NCBI GenBank assembly: GCA_959599615.1
Contig: CAUGKA010000043.1
Span: 1 to 13,474, forward strand
DNA from: an uncultured Collinsella sp.
GTDB taxonomy: Bacteria; Actinomycetota; Coriobacteriia; Coriobacteriales; Coriobacteriaceae
Length of the DNA stretch: 13,474 nucleotides
Direction: 5' to 3'
Under the pieces are notes generated by a model. That model worked only from the letters and a program-made list of their open reading frames with translations. It was not told where the DNA came from and did no database searches. The translations under genes and the position numbers were made by a program. Below, in pieces: positions 12,147-13,474 of this stretch; the stretch's first letter is position 1; the number at the start of each line of letters is the position of its first letter.

Positions 12147-12200
12147 GAAACGCTTTAACAATTTTGACGTTCTCACGTGTTTTTTGTTTCAAAAGCGTTA
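12147..12200 (+). promoter_or_regulatory. Paired AACGCTTT sites upstream of fucO
   Basis: GAAACGCTTTAA (12147-12158) and its inverted relative AAAAGCGTTA (12191-12200) share the 8-mer AACGCTTT/AAAGCGTT, 43 bp apart. The centre ACG or GCG flanked by A and T tracts resembles operators of LacI-family regulators, including the catabolite control cre element, but neither copy fits the cre consensus fully. The second copy lies directly before the likely promoter, so repression by a sugar-responsive LacI-type protein is a reasonable guess. Confidence 0.4.
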
Positions 12201-12239
12201 GGATGGGACTTATAGCGTGGGGCGTAATGGGTGCCCCGC
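12187..12239 (+). promoter_or_regulatory. Possible fucO promoter and leader hairpin
   Basis: TTATAG (12210-12215) is a fair -10 box, with a weak TTTCAA (12187-12192) 17 nt before it. The early leader would then contain a 7-bp hairpin with one G-U pair (12217-12223 with 12233-12239), ending just before the ribosome binding site GGGAGG (12247-12252). Promoter assignment is tentative. Confidence 0.35.
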
Positions 12240-12258
12240 ACACGATGGGAGGCTATCA

Positions 12259-13425
12259 ATGGCTAATCGTTTCGTTCTCAATACCATCTCTTATCATGGT
12301 TCCGGCGCCATCAAGGAGATCCCCGGCGAGCTCCAGCGTCGCGGCTACAAGAAGATCTTCGTCTGCTCCGACCCCGATCTGGTTAAGTTTGGCGTTACCG
12401 CTAAGGTGACCGACGAGCTCGACGCCGCCGGCATCGCTTGGAGCCTCTACTCCGAGATCAAGCCCAACCCCACCATCCAGAACGTCAAGGACGGCGTCGA
12501 GGCCTTCAAGGCCGCCGAAGCTGACGCTATCGTGACCATCGGTGGCGGCTCCTCCATGGACACCGCTAAGGCCATCGGCATCATCATCAACAACCCCGAG
12601 TTCGCCGACGTCCGCAGCCTCGAGGGCGTTGCTCCCACCAAGAACCACGCCGTGTTTACCATCGCTGTGCCGACGACCGCCGGTACCGCTGCCGAGGTGA
12701 CCATCAACTACGTCATCACCGACCCCGAGAAGGTCCGCAAGTTCGTGTGCGTCGACACCAACGACGCCCCCGAGGTCGCCGTCGTCGACCCCGACATGAT
12801 GGCTTCCATGCCCGCCGGCCTTACCGCCTCCACCGGCATGGACGCTCTGACCCACGCCATCGAGGGCTACACCACCAAGGGCGCTTGGGAGCTTTCCGAT
12901 ATGTTCCACTTTGAGGCCATTAAGCTGATCAGCGAGAACCTGCGCGACTCCGTCGCCGAGGCCAAGTCCGGCCAGCCCGGCTCCGGCCGCGAGGGCATGG
13001 CTCTTGGCCAGTATGTCGCCGGCATGGGCTTCTCCAACGTTGGCCTGGGCATCGACCACGCCATGGCTCACACCCTGTCCGCTCACTACGACACCCCGCA
13101 CGGCGTCGCTTGCGCCATGCTGCTGCCGATCGCCATGGAGTTCAACAAGCCGGTTTGCGCCGAGCGCCTGGCCAAGGTTGCCGTTGCCATGGGCGTTGAC
13201 ACCACGGGTATGAGCACCGACGAGGCTGCCGACGCCGCTATCGCCGCCGTCAAGCAGCTCTCTGCCGATGTGAACATCCCGCACGTCTGCGAGGCCATGA
13301 AGGCCGACGAGATCGAGGTCTTGGCCAAGGACGCCATGGCCGACGCCTGCTTCCCGGGCAACCCGCGCGAGGCGACGCTCGACGACGTTATCGAGCTCTT
13401 CAAGAAGATCTGCCCGGCTGAGTAA
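12259..13425 (+). CDS. fucO: Lactaldehyde reductase (1,2-propanediol oxidoreductase), iron-dependent alcohol dehydrogenase
   Basis: Reduces L-lactaldehyde, made from fucose or rhamnose, to 1,2-propanediol with NADH in the cytoplasm, regenerating NAD+ under anaerobic conditions. The 388 residues match FucO (382 in E. coli) along the whole length: NPEFADVRSLEG, PTTAGTAAEVTINYVITD, RKFVCVD, GQYVAGMGFSNVGLG and GNPREATL are all typical. The nucleotide-binding GGGSSMDTAK is at 95-104. The metal ligands of the family are present: Asp195, His199, His267 and His281. ATG 12259 follows GGGAGG at a spacing of 6. Codon choice is strongly biased to C-ending and a few preferred codons (AAG, GAG, GCC/GCT), more than in its neighbours, suggesting high expression. 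It is monocistronic as far as visible and not next to fucose genes, so it may serve as a general small-aldehyde reductase. Other group III dehydrogenases are less likely given the close motif match. Confidence 0.92.
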   Translation: MANRFVLNTISYHGSGAIKEIPGELQRRGYKKIFVCSDPDLVKFGVTAKVTDELDAAGIAWSLYSEIKPNPTIQNVKDGVEAFKAAEADAIVTIGGGSSMDTAKAIGIIINNPEFADVRSLEGVAPTKNHAVFTIAVPTTAGTAAEVTINYVITDPEKVRKFVCVDTNDAPEVAVVDPDMMASMPAGLTASTGMDALTHAIEGYTTKGAWELSDMFHFEAIKLISENLRDSVAEAKSGQPGSGREGMALGQYVAGMGFSNVGLGIDHAMAHTLSAHYDTPHGVACAMLLPIAMEFNKPVCAERLAKVAVAMGVDTTGMSTDEAADAAIAAVKQLSADVNIPHVCEAMKADEIEVLAKDAMADACFPGNPREATLDDVIELFKKICPAE

Positions 13426-13443
13426 ATCACTCCCGTCGGCGGT

Positions 13444-13461
13444 CCCGGGCTTCCCTCCGGG
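13444..13461 (+). terminator. Possible stem-loop after fucO, cut by the window end
   Basis: CCCGG (13444-13448) and CCGGG (13457-13461) can form a short GC stem 19 nt after the fucO stop. The window ends 13 nt later, so a U-tract cannot be assessed. Only a weak terminator candidate. Confidence 0.3.
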
Positions 13462-13474
13462 CGCGTCCTCGGAC

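Noticed and set aside
12256..13284. Open frame of 342 codons on the minus strand opposite fucO
   Set aside because: Shadow caused by strong codon bias in fucO; Gly/Val/Asp/His-rich repetition without domain features.

Overview
The window is high-GC bacterial DNA with dense, short-spaced genes and good Shine-Dalgarno sequences. An anaerobic fermentative gut actinobacterium of class Coriobacteriia, most likely Collinsella or a close relative, fits best. This is inferred from gene content and codon style; no rRNA gene is present to confirm it. I see no tRNA, rRNA, CRISPR array, insertion sequence or phage gene.

Layout. (1) 1-1269, plus strand: 3' part of a glycoside hydrolase family 4 enzyme (6-phospho-alpha-glucosidase type), closed by a strong stem-loop at 1302-1339. 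(2) 1340-1525: a 24-bp dyad, a promoter-like motif and a structured leader. (3) 1526-7598, plus strand: a four-gene operon whose genes overlap or lie 2-3 nt apart. It encodes a NuoF-C-terminus/GltD-like flavoprotein, an [FeFe] hydrogenase with all H-cluster motifs, a Tat-type lipoprotein substrate-binding protein, and an ABC permease fused to a shortened ATPase. (4) 7599-8984, plus strand: a regulatory region with a 29-bp dyad built on 10-bp-spaced repeats and a structured leader, then a DinJ/RelB-like antitoxin without a toxin, and a CPBP (CAAX protease-like) membrane protein. (5) 8981-11123, minus strand: a YgiQ-type radical SAM protein. Its main frame stops at 9132 right after a run of seven Gs, while a basic Gly/Lys/Arg-rich tail continues in another frame to 8981. 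(6) 11124-12135: a divergent region with a perfect 12-bp inverted repeat, a DUF1275 (YoaK) membrane protein and its terminator. (7) 12136-13474: regulatory region and fucO (lactaldehyde reductase).

How it fits together. Phospho-sugar hydrolysis (GH4), hydrogen metabolism linked to pyridine nucleotides (hydrogenase plus flavoprotein) and lactaldehyde reduction to 1,2-propanediol (FucO) are all parts of sugar fermentation and disposal of reducing equivalents. The most unusual feature is the hydrogenase operon. The flavoprotein-hydrogenase pair resembles the HydDB 'glutamate synthase-linked' group A2 [FeFe] hydrogenases, whose physiology is poorly defined, and here it is tightly linked to a complete taurine/nitrate-type importer in which permease and ATPase are one polypeptide. 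The second notable feature is the homopolymer frameshift at the end of ygiQ.
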